From: Brevundimonas sp. SL130
GTDB lineage: Bacteria > Pseudomonadota > Alphaproteobacteria > Caulobacterales > Caulobacteraceae
NCBI RefSeq assembly: GCF_026625805.1
Contig: NZ_CP113064.1
Coordinates: 1,860,001-1,924,000 of the forward strand
Direction of reading: 5' to 3'
Length of the DNA stretch: 64,000 bases
Part shown: in pieces, positions 49,625 to 58,145 of the stretch
Layout: every line of letters begins with the position of its first letter
Position numbering within the stretch: the stretch's first letter is position 1
The notes under the pieces: model-generated
The model's input: only the letters and a program-made list of their open reading frames with translations
The model's database searches: none
Told to the model about the DNA's origin: nothing
Made by a program: the position numbers and the translations under genes

Positions 49625-52249
49625 TCAGTCTTCCCCCTTGGCCTTGGTTTTTTTCGCCGGCGCCTTCTTGGCCGCAGGTTTCTTCGCAGCAGCCTTCTTG
49701 GGTGCAGCCGCCTTCTTGGCCGCGGGGGCCTTCTTCTTGGGCGCGGCGCCGGCCTTGGCGGCCAGCAGGGGCAGGGCGTCTTCGACCGTCAGGTCTTCAG
49801 GCGCCGTGCCCTTGGGCAGGGTGGCGTTGATCTTGCCCGACTTGACATAGGGCCCGAAGCGGCCGGCCATGACGTGGATCGGCTCGCCCGTTTCCGGGTG
49901 GGCGCCCAGGTCCTTCAGCGGGGCCGTGGCGGCGCCGCGACCGGGACGACCGGCGCGCTTTTCGGCCAGCAGGGCGACGGCGCGGTTCAGCCCGACCTCG
50001 AACACCTCGTCGATGTCCGACACATTGGCATAGGTGCCGGCGTGCAGGACGAAGGGTCCGTAACGACCCAGGCCCGCCGTGATCATCTTGCCGTCCTCGG
50101 GGTGGACCCCGACCTCGCGCGGCAGGGCCAAGAGGCGCAGAGCCTGGTCCAGCGTCAGGGAGGCCGGCGACCAGCCCTTGGGCAGGGACGAGCGTTTGGG
50201 CTTGTCGCCCTCGGGCGGCGTGATTTCGACATAGGGGCCGAAACGACCGATCTTCAGCTGCACCGGCTGGCCGGTCTCGGGGTCGATCCCCAGTTCGCGG
50301 TCGCCGCTTTCGGCCGATCCGTCCTCGGCCGAGGGGCTGGCGACGGGGCGGGTGTATTTGCAGTCGGGATAACGGTCGCAGCCGATGAAGGCGCCGAACC
50401 GGCTGGTCTTCAGGCTGAGCTGGCCCTGGTGGCACAGGGGGCATTCGCGCGGGTCGGACCCGTCTTCCTTGGCCGGGAAGATGTGGGCGCCGAGGCTTTC
50501 GTTCAGGGCGTCCAGAATGGCCGTGGTGCGCAGTTCGCCGGCGGCCTGGGTCGCGGCGTGGAAGTCCGACCAGAACTCGCGCAGCAGCACCTTCCAGTCC
50601 AGCTGACCGGCCGACACCTCGTCCAGACGGGTCTCGAGCGCGGCGGTGAAGTCGTATTCGACCCATTTGGCGAAGAACTGTTCCAGGAAGGCGGTGACCA
50701 GCCGTCCCTTGTCCTCAGGATAGAAGCGGTTCTTGTCGACGCGAACGTATTCGCGGTCGCGCAGGGTGGACAGGGTCGAGGCGTAGGTCGAGGGGCGGCC
50801 GATGCCCAGCTCTTCCAGCTTCTTGACCAGGGTGGCTTCCGAATAGCGCGGGGGCGGTTCGGTAAAATGCTGGTCGGTGCGGATGGCGTCGACCTTGGCC
50901 TTGGCGCCTTCCTTCAGCGCAGGCAGGCGGCTGGTGTCGTCGCCCTCGTCCTCTTCCGCGCCCTTCTGCTTCTCGTCGCGGCCTTCTTCATAGACGGCCA
51001 GGAAGCCGTCGAAGGTCACCACCTGGCCGGTGGCGCGTAAGGCTGTCAGACCGTCCGGGGTTTCGATATCGACCGTGGTGCGGTCCATGCGGGCCGCCTC
51101 CATCTGCGAGGCGACCATCCGTTTCCAGATCAGCTCATAAAGGCGCTGAAGGTCCGAATCGAGGCGCACTGAATCGGGATGGCGGGCGATATTGGTCGGC
51201 CGGATCGCTTCGTGCGCTTCCTGAGCATTCTTGGCCTTGGTCTTGTAATAGCGCGGTTCCTGCGGAACGAAGGCCGGGCCGAATTCCTTGGCGATGACCT
51301 CGCGCGCCTGGGCGATGCCCTCGGGCGTGGTCTGGACGCCGTCGGTCCGCATATAGGTGATCAGGCCGCCGGTCTCGTCGACGCCCTCATACAGTTTCTG
51401 CGCCGCCTGCATGGTGCGCTGGGCGGAAAAGCCCAGTTTGCGCGAGGCTTCCTGTTGCAGGGTGGAGGTGGTGAAGGGCGGGGCCGGGTTGCGGCGGACG
51501 GGCTTCTTCTCGACCGAGTTGATGGTGAAGTCGCCGGCGTCGATGGCCGCGCGCGCGGCGGCGGCGGTCGCCTCGTCCTTGATGTCCAGACGCTGGACCC
51601 GCTTGCCCTCATGCTTGACCAGGCGGGCGGTGAAGGGCGGGCTGTCGGCGTTCAGGTCGGCCTCGATGGACCAGTATTCCTGAGCCTTGAACTTCTCGAT
51701 CTCCATCTCGCGATCGACGACGATGCGCAGGGCGACGGATTGAACCCGCCCGGCCGAGCGCGCGCCCGGCAGCTTGCGCCACAGCACCGGCGACAGGGTG
51801 AAGCCGACGAGGTAGTCCAGGGCGCGGCGGGCCAGATAGGCGTTCACCAGCTCCATGTCGATCTGGCGGGGATTGGCCATGGCGTCCAGGACGGCGGACT
51901 TGGTGATGGCGTTGAAGGTGACGCGCTCGACGTGCGTATCCTTCAGCACCTTCTTCTTGTTCAGCACCTCGAGCACGTGCCAGCTGATGGCCTCCCCTTC
52001 GCGGTCGGGGTCGGTCGCGAGAATGACGCGGTCGGCGCGCTTGGCGGCCTCGGCGATTTCGGACAGGCGTTTGGCGCCCTTGGCGTCGGCCTCCCAGTGC
52101 ATGGAGAAGTCGTCGTCAGGCAGGACCGATCCATCCTTGGACGGCAGGTCGCGGACGTGGCCGTAGGACGCCAGAACCTCATAGCCGGAGCCGAGGTATT
52201 TATTGATGGTCTTGGCCTTTGCGGGGCTCTCGACGATAACGAGGTTCAT
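49625..52249 (-). CDS. topA: DNA topoisomerase I
   Basis: This 874-residue type IA enzyme relaxes negative supercoils. The Toprim domain starts NLVIVESPAKAKTINKYLG and has DPDREGEAISWH. The active-site tyrosine is in LITYMRTDG. One zinc-ribbon (CPLCHQG, then CDRYPDCKY) is followed by several TopA C-terminal repeat domains. The tail is a lysine/alanine-rich run of about 40 residues. ATG 52249 gives the family start. It follows dprA and plsY in the same direction, a common gene order. Confidence 0.96.
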   Translation of the reverse strand: MNLVIVESPAKAKTINKYLGSGYEVLASYGHVRDLPSKDGSVLPDDDFSMHWEADAKGAKRLSEIAEAAKRADRVILATDPDREGEAISWHVLEVLNKKKVLKDTHVERVTFNAITKSAVLDAMANPRQIDMELVNAYLARRALDYLVGFTLSPVLWRKLPGARSAGRVQSVALRIVVDREMEIEKFKAQEYWSIEADLNADSPPFTARLVKHEGKRVQRLDIKDEATAAAARAAIDAGDFTINSVEKKPVRRNPAPPFTTSTLQQEASRKLGFSAQRTMQAAQKLYEGVDETGGLITYMRTDGVQTTPEGIAQAREVIAKEFGPAFVPQEPRYYKTKAKNAQEAHEAIRPTNIARHPDSVRLDSDLQRLYELIWKRMVASQMEAARMDRTTVDIETPDGLTALRATGQVVTFDGFLAVYEEGRDEKQKGAEEDEGDDTSRLPALKEGAKAKVDAIRTDQHFTEPPPRYSEATLVKKLEELGIGRPSTYASTLSTLRDREYVRVDKNRFYPEDKGRLVTAFLEQFFAKWVEYDFTAALETRLDEVSAGQLDWKVLLREFWSDFHAATQAAGELRTTAILDALNESLGAHIFPAKEDGSDPRECPLCHQGQLSLKTSRFGAFIGCDRYPDCKYTRPVASPSAEDGSAESGDRELGIDPETGQPVQLKIGRFGPYVEITPPEGDKPKRSSLPKGWSPASLTLDQALRLLALPREVGVHPEDGKMITAGLGRYGPFVLHAGTYANVSDIDEVFEVGLNRAVALLAEKRAGRPGRGAATAPLKDLGAHPETGEPIHVMAGRFGPYVKSGKINATLPKGTAPEDLTVEDALPLLAAKAGAAPKKKAPAAKKAAAPKKAAAKKPAAKKAPAKKTKAKGED

Positions 52250-52387
52250 GCGTGTTCGGTCTCGGGAAGGGGCGCGAACGTGGTTGGAGCGGAGCCATGT
52301 GTCAATGCACCGGCCGCCGGACGCCCGTAAACTTGCGGAATATCGGGTGACTATCACGGATCGAAGACGAATCCGGAAGAGACTTCA

Positions 52388-53459
52388 CTATATGGACGCC
52401 AGGCCGCCGGGCAGCAGCTCGGCGCGGCCCGCCAGGCTCAACTCCAGCAGGGCGGCGGCGACCTGGCCCATGGGGGCGTTCAGGGCGCGGGCGATCTCGT
52501 CGCGCGGCGTCGGGGTGGGGGGAGAGCAGGGCGGCGACCCGGTCCAGGAAGGCGTCGTCCACCTCGCCATAGTCGATCGGCTCCGACGGCGGCGCGCGCA
52601 GGGTGCGTAAGGTGTTGAAGGCGCGCTCGATATCCTCGATCCCCTCGCACAGAATCGCGCCCTGACGCAGCAGTTCGTTCGGACCCTTGGCGCGCGGGTC
52701 CAGCGGCGAGCCGGGCACGGCGAAGACGTCGCGCCCCTGTTCGGCCGCCAGGCGGGCGGTGATCAGCGAGCCGGACTTGATCTCGGCCTCGACCACCACG
52801 ACGCCGCGCGACAGGCCGGAGATAATGCGGTTGCGGCGGGGGAAGTCGCGCGCCTGGGCGCGGGCGCCGACGGGGCTTTCGGACACGACGCAGCCCTGAT
52901 CGATCAGGCGGGCGTAGAGGTCGGCGTGTTCGGGCGGATAGACATCATCCACCCCGCCGCCCAGGACCGCCACCGTGCCGTTGGCCAGGGCGCCTTCGTG
53001 GGCGGCGGCGTCGATGCCGCGGGCCATGCCCGAGACGACGACATGGCCGGCCTGACCCAGTTGCAGCGCCAGGCCGCGCGCGATTCGCTGGCCGCCGGCC
53101 GAGGCGATACGGGCGCCGACGATGGCGACACAGGGCGCGTTCAACAGTTCGACCCGACCCCGGGTCCACAGGATCGGCGGGGGCGGATCCAGCGCCGCCA
53201 GCATCGCGGGATAGTCGGCGTCGCCCAGCACCAGCAGGCGGGCGCCGATCCGCGCGCCGTCGGCCAGTTCGCGCTCGATCTTGGCGACGGGCGGGGGAAT
53301 GGAGGCCGCGCCGGACTTGCGGACCAGATCGGGCAGGACCTCCAGCACGCGAACAGCCGTGTTGTAGCGGCTCAGCAGTTGGGAAAAGGCGACGGGACCG
53401 ATGCGGTCGGTGCGGGCGAGCCGCAGCCGGGCGAACCGCTCGTCCGCCGACAGGCTCAC
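52388..53459 (-). pseudogene. dprA: DprA DNA-processing protein, disrupted by a one-base frameshift
   Basis: The frame begins GTG at 53459, overlapping the plsY stop. It encodes the DprA Rossmann domain (CVAIVGARIASAGG, VVSGMARGIDAAAHEGAL, FPRRNRIISGLSRGVVVVEA). At a C6 run on the minus strand (52522-52517) the frame breaks. Reading five C's instead of six gives LLSPTPTPRDEIARAL and the intact winged-helix C-terminus ending at 52388. As given, the frame runs on into unrelated sequence. DprA loads RecA on incoming single-stranded DNA in transformation. Sequencing error, phase variation and real inactivation all remain possible. Confidence 0.85.
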
Positions 53460-54094
53460 GCCTTCTTGGCCCCGATACGCGGTTCCTCGCCCTTCAGCAG
53501 CCGGGCGATGTTCTGGTGGTGGCGAACCCAGATCAGCACAGCGGCGAAGACGGTCAGGCACAGGATCGGCATCTCCACCGGCAGGCCGACGGCGGCCAGC
53601 GGCAGCAGGGCCAGCAGGGGCGCGGTCGCTGAGGAGATCAGGGCGGCCAGCGACGAATAGCGGAAGGCGAAGGCGCTGATCAGCCAGACGGCGCCGGCCA
53701 TCAGGCCCAGGGGCCAGGCGGCGGCCAGCAGCAGACCATAGAAGGTGGCCACGCCCTTGCCGCCCTTGAACTTCAGCCAGACGGGAAACAGATGGCCCAG
53801 GAAGGCCGCGCCGCCGGCGATGGCGCCCGCGACCTCGCTGTCGAACAGGGCGCGGGCGATCAGCAGGGCGACGGCGCCCTTGCCGGCGTCCAGCAGCAGG
53901 GTGGCCAGGGCCAGGTCCTTGCGGCCGGTGCGCAGCACATTGGTCGCGCCGATATTGCCGGAGCCGATATTGCGCACGTCGCCGGCGCCGGCGGCGCGGG
54001 TGATCACCACGCCGAACGGAATCGAGCCGAGCAGATAGCCGCCCAGCGCGACCAGCGCCAAGGTCCCGACCGCGGGCCCCACCAGATCCTGCAC
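53456..54094 (-). CDS. plsY: Glycerol-3-phosphate acyltransferase PlsY
   Basis: This 212-residue, about five-helix inner-membrane protein transfers acyl from acyl-phosphate to glycerol-3-phosphate. It has the three PlsY motifs: [11 protein letters not shown] with [12 protein letters not shown], then [13 protein letters not shown], and [20 protein letters not shown] 54094 with a GGAG motif upstream gives the standard length, and the longer frame upstream is not membrane-like. Its stop overlaps the dprA start. Confidence 0.93.
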   Translation of the reverse strand: MQDLVGPAVGTLALVALGGYLLGSIPFGVVITRAAGAGDVRNIGSGNIGATNVLRTGRKDLALATLLLDAGKGAVALLIARALFDSEVAGAIAGGAAFLGHLFPVWLKFKGGKGVATFYGLLLAAAWPLGLMAGAVWLISAFAFRYSSLAALISSATAPLLALLPLAAVGLPVEMPILCLTVFAAVLIWVRHHQNIARLLKGEEPRIGAKKA

Positions 54095-54221
54095 GTTGAT
54101 TCTCTCCCCGCGAATTGTTGCGGCAAAATGCGTCGGCAAGCGTTGCGGAGCAAGGGCGATCCGACCTCTTGACCCGATGAATGACGCAGGGTCAGGTCCG
54201 CCCGCCCTGCCGGAGAGTGCA

Positions 54222-55154
54222 ATGTCTCGAATCCCCACCGCCGCCGCCCTGATTTTGCTGCTGTCCGCGTCGGCCTGCGTCGGCGCGGGCCCGTCGCGCC
54301 CGACGCCGACGGGCGGACTGGCCATGGCCGCCTATTTCGACTGCGTCCGCGACGGCGGCGTGGTTATCTCGGCGCACCGGGCGGTCTCGGCTCTGGACCA
54401 GCCCGAGAACTCCATCGCCGCCATCCTGGCCACCGGTCGGGCCATTCCCGGCGCCGTCCTGGAGCTGGACGCGGTCCTGACCCAGGACGGCCAACTGGTG
54501 CTGATGCACGATCAGACGATGGACCGGACCACGACCGGGCGGGGCCGCGTCGCCGACCTGACCCTGGCCCAGGTCAAGGCCACGCGTCTGAAGGCCTCGA
54601 ACGGCGCCTTGACCCAGGCCGCGCCCCCGACCCTGGCCGAGGCCCTGGACGCGGCCGGGCGCGTCGGCGCCATCGCCAGCCTGGACCTGAAGCCGGCGGA
54701 CGGCGGAACCACGGTCGATCTGGCGCGCACCGTGATCGACCAGGTGCGCCGCTCGGGCGCGCAGAACCGGGTCATCCTGATCACCTATAATGACGCCGAC
54801 GCCCGCGCCGTGGCGGCCCTGGCGCCGGAGATGATGATCTCGGCCGGTCTGGACGGCGTCGAGGATCTGGACGGGCTGAACGTATCTCAGATCCTGGCCT
54901 GGACCGGCACGCGCGAGGAGCGGCCCGCCCTGTGGTCGGCCCTGCGTCAGGCCGGCGCCGAGGTCCAGTTCGGCACCCTGGGCGCCGAGGGCCGCCGCCG
55001 CGACGACCGCTACGCCGCCGACGGCGACGTCTCCGAATATCGCGACCTGTATCGCCAGGGCGTGACCGTCATCGCCACCGACACGCCCCTGGCGGTCCAG
55101 TCGGTGTTGGGCGCGGAGTTGGCCAAGGCCGCGACCTGCCGCCGCCCGCTCTGA
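54222..55154 (+). CDS. Glycerophosphodiester phosphodiesterase lipoprotein
   Basis: This 310-residue protein has a lipoprotein signal with SASAC (Cys19). A GDPD TIM-barrel follows: SAHRAVS (catalytic His-Arg), [18 protein letters not shown] (metal Glu-Asp and second His), [10 protein letters not shown], and SLDLKP. It hydrolyses deacylated phospholipid head-groups to glycerol-3-phosphate in the envelope. GGAG lies 6 bp before the ATG at 54222. The intergenic region with plsY is divergent. Confidence 0.92.
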   Translation: MSRIPTAAALILLLSASACVGAGPSRPTPTGGLAMAAYFDCVRDGGVVISAHRAVSALDQPENSIAAILATGRAIPGAVLELDAVLTQDGQLVLMHDQTMDRTTTGRGRVADLTLAQVKATRLKASNGALTQAAPPTLAEALDAAGRVGAIASLDLKPADGGTTVDLARTVIDQVRRSGAQNRVILITYNDADARAVAALAPEMMISAGLDGVEDLDGLNVSQILAWTGTREERPALWSALRQAGAEVQFGTLGAEGRRRDDRYAADGDVSEYRDLYRQGVTVIATDTPLAVQSVLGAELAKAATCRRPL

Positions 55155-55223
55155 CGCGACGATTTGCGCTCGATCAAGGAGCGGACGAACCGGCTGGGGC
55201 AGGAGGAGGATCAGGAGTTTAGC

Positions 55224-56405
55224 ATGCGCGATGATCTGATGTTCGACGTGGCCGTGGTCGGGGCCGGACCGGCGGGCCTGGCCTTCACTCGGTCGCTGGC
55301 CGGGGCGGGGCTGACGGTCGCCGTGATCGAGGGCCAGGATCAGGCCGCCCTGCGTGATCCGGCCTTCGACGGGCGCGAAATCGCCCTGACCCACAACTCC
55401 ATCCGCCTGTTGAAATCCCTCGGCGCGTGGGACCGAATCCCGGCGCAAGACATATCGGACCTGCGCGAGGCGCGGGTGCTGGACGGCGGCTCGCCCTTCG
55501 CCTTGACCTTCGACCCCGGCGGCGCCGACCGGCTGGGCGTCCTGATCCCCAACCACCTGATCCGCCGCGCCCTGTTCGAAGTCGTGGAAGACCAGCCGGG
55601 CGTGACCCTGATGGCCGGGCGGCGGGTGGCCAGCTGCGCTGTCCAGGGCGCCGCCCCGCGCGGCCGGGTCGTGCTGGACGACGGCGCGACGATCCGGGCC
55701 AGGCTGATCGTGGCGGCCGACTCGCGCTTCTCCGGCGTGCGCGATCAATTGGGCGTCGGGGTCGAGATGAACCGGCTGGGCCGGTCGATGATGGTCTGTC
55801 GGATGCGCCACGACCAGGCGCACGGCCATGTCGCGACCGAATGGTTCGACCACCGCCAGACTGTGGCCCTGCTGCCCGTCGCCGACGTTGATGAGCGGGT
55901 CTCCTCCGTGGTCCTGACCCTGGCCGCTCCCGCCATCGCCGACCTGATGCGCCTGTCGCCCGAGGCCTTTGCGGTCGAGATGGAGCGGCGGCTGAAGGGG
56001 CGGCTGACCGGGCTGGAATTGGTCGGTACACGCCACGCCTATCCCCTGGCCACCACCTGGAGTCGCCGGTTTGCGGGCGCGGGTTTCGCCCTGATCGGCG
56101 ACGCCGCCGTGGGCATGCACCCAGTCACCGCCCACGGCTTCAACCTGGGTCTGCGCGGGCAGGACAGCTTGGCCACTGTGTTGAGATCGGCGCGGGGCGG
56201 GGACATCGGCGCCGAACGCCTGCTGGCCCGCTATGAACGCGACCACCGCCTCGCCAGCTGGCCCCTGTACCAGGGCACCAACGCCCTGGTCCGCCTGTTC
56301 ACCGAAGAAACGCCCCCGGCCCGTCTGGCGCGCGGCGCCGCCCTGCGCGCCGGCCAGGCGACGGCGCCGTTCAAACGGGTGGTGAAGCGGATGCTGACGG
56401 CATGA
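55224..56405 (+). CDS. UbiH/UbiF-family FAD monooxygenase, possibly UbiM
   Basis: This 393-residue flavoprotein has the N-terminal dinucleotide motif VVGAGPAGLAF (about 11-21). The second FAD motif is LIGDAAVGMHPVTAHGFNLGL, diagnostic for ubiquinone-biosynthesis hydroxylases. The MHPVTAHG variant resembles the UbiM group, which hydroxylates demethoxyubiquinone, but I cannot separate it firmly from UbiF or UbiL. ATG 55224 has AGGAG upstream. The last 16 codons are duplicated at 57417-57467. Confidence 0.8.
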   Translation: MRDDLMFDVAVVGAGPAGLAFTRSLAGAGLTVAVIEGQDQAALRDPAFDGREIALTHNSIRLLKSLGAWDRIPAQDISDLREARVLDGGSPFALTFDPGGADRLGVLIPNHLIRRALFEVVEDQPGVTLMAGRRVASCAVQGAAPRGRVVLDDGATIRARLIVAADSRFSGVRDQLGVGVEMNRLGRSMMVCRMRHDQAHGHVATEWFDHRQTVALLPVADVDERVSSVVLTLAAPAIADLMRLSPEAFAVEMERRLKGRLTGLELVGTRHAYPLATTWSRRFAGAGFALIGDAAVGMHPVTAHGFNLGLRGQDSLATVLRSARGGDIGAERLLARYERDHRLASWPLYQGTNALVRLFTEETPPARLARGAALRAGQATAPFKRVVKRMLTA

Positions 56406-56408
56406 GGT

Positions 56409-57356
56409 TTACTTTTTCGCGGGCAGCAGGGCTTCCAGCGCGCGGGTGAAGCCGACCGGCGCGACGCTCAGATGGTCTTCGTCTTCCAGCACCACCGACC
56501 GAACCGTCAGGTTCGGATAGGCGTGGGACTTCAGGGTACGCTCCATGGTCCGCACGTCGGCGACCATGTCGTTTTCGCTGGTGTTGCGGCGATCCGGCCC
56601 AGGCGCTTCCCAGCCGCCGATATACATGAAGACGTCGGCCGGCAGGTCGCGGTGGCTGCGGGCGTAGTCCGCCTCCATCTTCATGATGCGGTGGTTGTCG
56701 AACCAGAAGGACGGGCTGCCTAAGGCGTAGCCGGAGAACAGGCCCGGATCGGTGAACAGGATCTGGGCGCCGAGCAGACCGCCGTAGGAGTGACCCAGCA
56801 GGATGCGGCGCGCGGGATCGGCGCGGAACCGCGTCTCTATGAAGGGCAGGACTTCGGTCTTCAGATAGGTCTGATAGGCCGGCCCCTGACCGTGGAGCAT
56901 GGAACTGGCGCGTCGTGGGCCGTTCGGGGTGGGGGTATAGTCGCGGTTTCGGCTCACCGTGCCGTTGTCGCCGCGTGAATAGGACAGGCCCACCAGGATG
57001 AATTCCTCGATCACCGGCCCGTCCAGGTTCATTCGGCGCGCGATCTGCCGGATGATGGGGAAGGCGTAGTCGGCGTCGGTGACGTAGAGGACCGGATAGC
57101 GGCGCTGCGGGTTGGTCTCATAACTGGGCGGCAGGCTGACGAAGACCTCGTAGTCTCGGCCCGAGATGGGATCCGGCACAGTCCAGACCTGGGAGCCCTT
57201 CAGGACATAGGGGCCGCCTTCCACCTGGACCTTAGAGGCGGGGACCTCAGGGGCGGAGACCTCTGGGGCGGACGTCGATTGGGCGTCGGCCTTTTCCGAG
57301 CAGGCAGCAATGCCGAGGATCGCAAATAGAACCAAGCCCAGCCCTAAAATCCTCAC
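56409..57356 (-). CDS. Esterase-family alpha/beta-hydrolase lipoprotein
   Basis: This protein of about 315 residues has a lipobox GIAAC (Cys19). The PF00756-type esterase domain starts YEVFVSLPPSYE, with the nucleophile motif GHSYGG and a late acid/His region EDEDHLSVAP. It resembles IroE/Fes-like and esterase D proteins that hydrolyse esters such as siderophores, and the substrate is unknown. GTG 57356 gives a clean signal peptide with a G-rich ribosome-binding site, though a TTG at 57386 is in frame. A paralogous C-terminal remnant lies at about 57477-57557. Confidence 0.85.
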   Translation of the reverse strand: MRILGLGLVLFAILGIAACSEKADAQSTSAPEVSAPEVPASKVQVEGGPYVLKGSQVWTVPDPISGRDYEVFVSLPPSYETNPQRRYPVLYVTDADYAFPIIRQIARRMNLDGPVIEEFILVGLSYSRGDNGTVSRNRDYTPTPNGPRRASSMLHGQGPAYQTYLKTEVLPFIETRFRADPARRILLGHSYGGLLGAQILFTDPGLFSGYALGSPSFWFDNHRIMKMEADYARSHRDLPADVFMYIGGWEAPGPDRRNTSENDMVADVRTMERTLKSHAYPNLTVRSVVLEDEDHLSVAPVGFTRALEALLPAKK

Positions 57357-57416
57357 GAACCATCCCCCAGCCTTCTCTGCGGTCAACCTTGGGGACGAAT
57401 ATGGCGGAAATCGGCG

Positions 57417-57467
57417 CAGGCGACGGCGCCGTTCAAACGGGTGGTGAAGCGGATGCTGACGGTTTGA
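57417..57467 (+). pseudogene. Duplicated 3' end of the UbiH/UbiM-like gene
   Basis: Seventeen codons read QATAPFKRVVKRMLTV plus a stop. They match the C-terminus of the hydroxylase gene at 56355-56405 with only the last residue changed. Nothing upstream in this copy matches the rest of the gene. It marks the left border of a duplicated segment. Confidence 0.85.
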
Positions 57468-57476
57468 GGTTGTAAC

Positions 57477-57557
57477 CTAGTGCGACGCGGGCAAGACCGC
57501 CATCAAGGCGCGCGTGAAGCCGACCGGCGCGACGCTCAGATGGTCTTCGTCGGCCAG
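57477..57557 (-). pseudogene. Remnant of a second esterase gene (C-terminus only)
   Basis: The minus strand encodes TVLADEDHLSVAPVGFTRALMAVLPASH plus stop, a diverged copy of the esterase C-terminus at 56409. The rest of the gene is absent. The two differ enough to suggest an old tandem paralogue that was later mostly deleted. Confidence 0.85.
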
Positions 57558-57561
57558 GACG

Positions 57562-57612
57562 GTGGATCGGCTGTTCGCCGACTGCACTGTGGCGCGCCGG
57601 TCAGTGGCGGCC
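57562..57612 (+). pseudogene. Duplicated 3' end of hemA
   Basis: The sequence encodes [17 protein letters not shown], matching the hemA C-terminus [16 protein letters not shown]. The stop codon is changed to TGG and the frame runs to TAG about 18 bp later. It abuts the esterase remnant directly. Confidence 0.8.
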
Positions 57613-57653
57613 TGGTCGTTTCCTGACGACTAGGATTGGGCTATGATGGCGCG

Positions 57654-58010
57654 ATGAACGTCCATCATCCCGCGCCGGACACGCCGCCCGAGGAGGTCGA
57701 CCTTTTCGAGATGGCGAACCTGTATCCACGCGACACCGGCCTGCCGATGACCGTCTGGGTCAGTCCCAAGGGGCGGGCGCGGCACGACGCGCGGGTCAAG
57801 GTCTGCCGCACGCACGGTAATCGCATGGACGCCGATGATGTGGCGACCGTCAGCATCCGGCCAGAGCCTGAACTGATCCATGGTCCGCTTCCGACTGCGG
57901 ATCTGAAGCCTGTTCAAGCCTGGATCCGTCTCAACGCGACGGCGCTGATCGGCTACTGGGACGGCGATCTCAGCACGGTGGAGTTCGTGCGGGCGCTCAA
58001 GACGCTTTGA
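57654..58010 (+). CDS. Conserved hypothetical protein among duplicated fragments
   Basis: This 118-residue soluble protein contains MANLYPRDTGLPMTVWVSPKG, RARHDARVKVC, and a C-terminal WIRLNATALIGYWDGDLST. It resembles a widespread proteobacterial family with the core TGLPM-WVSPKG-ARHDARVKV that I cannot name. It appears intact. It separates the copied hemA and DUF6898 fragments that are adjacent at their source, so it was probably inserted or carried during rearrangement. Confidence 0.65.
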   Translation: MNVHHPAPDTPPEEVDLFEMANLYPRDTGLPMTVWVSPKGRARHDARVKVCRTHGNRMDADDVATVSIRPEPELIHGPLPTADLKPVQAWIRLNATALIGYWDGDLSTVEFVRALKTL

Positions 58011-58013
58011 ACC

Positions 58014-58124
58014 ATGGGCGATGACGGGGAGATCATTGTCGAGTTCGTGCGCAACGGGCCCTATATCAAATGCTCGGCCGTCCATGTGGCGACCGCGAAG
58101 CTGAAGCGGGCGTTGGGGCTTTGA
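58014..58124 (+). pseudogene. Internally deleted copy of the DUF6898 gene
   Basis: The 36-residue product MGDDGEIIVEFVRNGPYIKC, then SAVHVATAKLKRALGL, matches the protein at 49319-49510. It lacks about 21 residues in the middle (from GREVSAIGP to VAI). The deletion is in frame, so a short peptide could still be made. It starts 4 bp after the 118-residue gene. Confidence 0.8.
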
Positions 58125-58133
58125 TTTCTCTTT

Positions 58134-58145
58134 CCTTCTCCCGTG
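58134..58145 (+). repeat. Interspersed palindromic repeat copy B, left piece
   Basis: CCTTCTCCC plus GTG is the left arm and loop of the repeat's terminal hairpin. It is cut off from the rest of the repeat by the IS element that follows. Confidence 0.8.

Noticed and set aside
54192..56246. Long minus-strand frame across the phosphodiesterase and hydroxylase genes
   Set aside because: Antisense shadow with Gln/Gly/Arg-rich low-complexity translation. Both plus-strand genes have strong domain evidence.
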